From contig JAVKEJ010000030.1 of assembly GCA_040221475.1 (NCBI GenBank), forward strand, positions 1 through 64,000: a stretch of 64,000 nucleotides of DNA. Direction: 5' to 3'. Source of the DNA: WLXB01 sp040221475 (GTDB taxonomy: Bacteria > Pseudomonadota > Alphaproteobacteria > Rhodospirillales > Rhodospirillaceae). Below, piece by piece: positions 62,843 through 64,000 of this stretch. Every line of letters begins with the position of its first letter. Within the stretch, counting starts at the first letter, position 1. Both the position numbers and the translations under genes were made by a program. The notes under the pieces were generated by a model. The model was not told the DNA's origin. It ran no database searches and saw only the letters and a program-made list of their open reading frames with translations.

Positions 62843-63685
62843 CTAACGCTGCAATTCCAAAAAGCGCTCGACCGCAAAAACGTCCGACTGCAAGCGGTTG
62901 AGCCGATCACGCGACTCTTTGTCTTCGCCCCAGCGTTCCATTTGCCAGGTTTCATCTAAGTTGGCCGCAGCCGCAACTTCCGCACCTGAGAGGCGGCCAC
63001 CAACCAGCGCCAATGCCAGAGACAAAGATGACGTGAGTGCGGCCACGCCCTGGACGGCGGTCAACGCTGGCGCCTGGAAGGACAACATCAAGGCCCGCAT
63101 TTGGGACTTAATTTCCGGTGGATAGGCTGTTGGTATAATGCCCTGCACAACGGGCAGTGAAATGCCGTGCGTTGCTGAAAGCCAGTCCAGCACGGGCTGC
63201 CAAACTTTACACTGCCGCTCGACAAGTGTCTCCGGTCCCTCTGCCCGATAACAGAGCAAGTCTGTATCAACATACTGAAGCAAACCATCTACGATTTGTT
63301 CAGGGTTAGAAGAAACGCGATCAACGCAGGTATTGAGTAACTTCGTCAGCGGCATGGTCGCGGGGTCAATATACTCCACCTGCGCATCCCATTCAGACGC
63401 AACCACTTCGGCTAGAGATTTAAATGGAGTGACAAGCTTTGCCCGCAGTGGCGTATGAAGCACTCGGCCATCAAGCAGGAGACAATAGCTTCCGTTTTCC
63501 TCAGTAATAGCAACCGTCTTGTAGACCCGTTTCCGGCGGGTTTCTTTTTTTGGCAGTCTTACCGGCTGCTGATCAGTTCCCAGCAAGATGCCACGTCCGC
63601 GCTGCCTGACAGGTGTCGCCGGCGCTTTGACCTCTTTCCAATGCGCCTTCAGCCAACAAGGAGGCCCCGCCGGTGGCAAAAGCAC
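62843..63685 (-). CDS. ATP12-family F1-ATPase assembly chaperone
   Basis: Up to 280 residues; the conserved domain begins at about residue 52 (RRKRVYKTVAI). It has the LDGRVLHTPLRAKLV, EWDAQVEYIDPATMPLTKL and LLCYRAE motifs of ATP12, which helps assemble the alpha subunit of F1. The start is uncertain: the GTG at 63685 overlaps the AsmA gene, and a TTG about 90 bases in is another option. Confidence 0.85.
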   Translation of the reverse strand: MLLPPAGPPCWLKAHWKEVKAPATPVRQRGRGILLGTDQQPVRLPKKETRRKRVYKTVAITEENGSYCLLLDGRVLHTPLRAKLVTPFKSLAEVVASEWDAQVEYIDPATMPLTKLLNTCVDRVSSNPEQIVDGLLQYVDTDLLCYRAEGPETLVERQCKVWQPVLDWLSATHGISLPVVQGIIPTAYPPEIKSQMRALMLSFQAPALTAVQGVAALTSSLSLALALVGGRLSGAEVAAAANLDETWQMERWGEDKESRDRLNRLQSDVFAVERFLELQR

Positions 63686-64000
63686 CCGCTATGGAGCCCA
63701 GAGATCTGACCGCGCCCGCCGCATCAAAACCGATGCCCGGATTTGAGAGAGAACCGCTGATCTTAACGACTTGGGTGAGCTTGCCCATGCCCACACCAAG
63801 CCCCTCTTTGGCCTTTGGCCGTATGTTGAGATCTATTTTCTCGTCAGCCAGATTGATGTTACCCGAAGACGTGACTTCAATCCGGTCTGACACGAATGCG
63901 ATGCCTTTGTCTGTGCGCGCTATTCCGTCTTGGACCTGTAAGTTGACCACAGCACATTGAGCAACAGTGAAGTCTTCCTGGGCCATAAAGGGGTTTATGT
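63573..64000 (-). CDS. AsmA-family protein, 3' end (cut by window edge)
   Basis: At least 142 C-terminal residues. The frame is open through the right edge; the ATG at 63986 is internal (INPF precedes it). The DGIARTDKG, IDLNIRPKAK and ISGSLSNPGIGFD motifs are typical of the AsmA C-terminal domain. Such proteins sit at the inner membrane and move phospholipids toward the outer membrane. The last 40 or so residues overlap the ATP12 frame. Confidence 0.8.
   Translation of the reverse strand, partial: INPFMAQEDFTVAQCAVVNLQVQDGIARTDKGIAFVSDRIEVTSSGNINLADEKIDLNIRPKAKEGLGVGMGKLTQVVKISGSLSNPGIGFDAAGAVRSLGSIAGAFATGGASLLAEGALERGQSAGDTCQAARTWHLAGN

Noticed and set aside
1..64000. CRISPR array, rRNA operon or IS element with terminal repeats
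   Set aside because: I saw no regularly spaced repeat array, no rRNA sequence, and no transposase or paired terminal inverted repeats in the window.

Overview
The window is chromosomal DNA of an alphaproteobacterium. The evidence is the gene order alanine-type aminotransferase - hom - glpX - recJ, a MipZ division ATPase, an ATP12-type F1 assembly chaperone, class I PHA synthase, pccAB and clpS-clpA, together with the style of the integrase remnants. I cannot name the genus. Housekeeping genes, PHA synthesis and phosphonate-type uptake suggest a free-living, probably aquatic heterotroph.

Region 1 (1-13,800) is an accessory island at the 3' end of a tRNA-Glu gene (13,722-13,797, minus strand). 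Copies or near-copies of that tRNA end lie at about 115, 3,605, 9,671 and 13,721, so the island looks like a tandem pile of elements. (a) 134-3,604: a large pilin-like/LamG/glycine-rich surface protein abutting the C-terminal stump of a tyrosine integrase. (b) 3,620-9,670: an exported protein with faint gasdermin-like features, an exported trypsin-like protease directly behind it, and a convergent STAND-type NTPase. This is the best candidate for an undescribed system. (c) 9,671-13,721: a compact element of about 4 kb with a long structured DNA segment, a palindromic operator/promoter, a MerR-like regulator, a Rep_trans/MobT-type initiator, two tiny genes and a serine recombinase. The recombinase reading frame runs into the antisense of the tRNA.

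Region 2 (14,000-31,200) is core metabolism: GNAT acetyltransferase, a tandem HdeA-like exported protein, the aminotransferase-hom-glpX-recJ operon, an OmpA-like lipoprotein, phaC, a phnDCEE-type ABC importer, argC with a gamma-carbonic anhydrase-like gene, and a TPR glycosyltransferase-like protein.

Region 3 (31,200-45,100) holds rplM-rpsI, tRNA-His, glnB-glnA behind a sigma54-like promoter, clpS-clpA, a D,D-carboxypeptidase with a SPOR-like tail, galU-ugd-pgm for UDP-glucuronate precursors, and mipZ with VWA and J-domain genes.

Region 4 (45,300-64,000) holds an LhgO-like oxidase, a GH114-like exported protein, an Hpt protein, mgtE, a cluster of exported oxidoreductase/hydrolase genes (two NmrA-like Rossmann proteins, a metallo-beta-lactamase-fold enzyme and a Tat-exported SDR), tRNA-Leu, lipB, an iron-type ABC binding protein, a DUF1838 protein, a DUF2975/HTH pair, acyP-pccA-pccB, yciB, an ATP12-type gene and the 3' end of an AsmA-family gene cut by the window edge. 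All assignments come from reading motifs; no database search was run.
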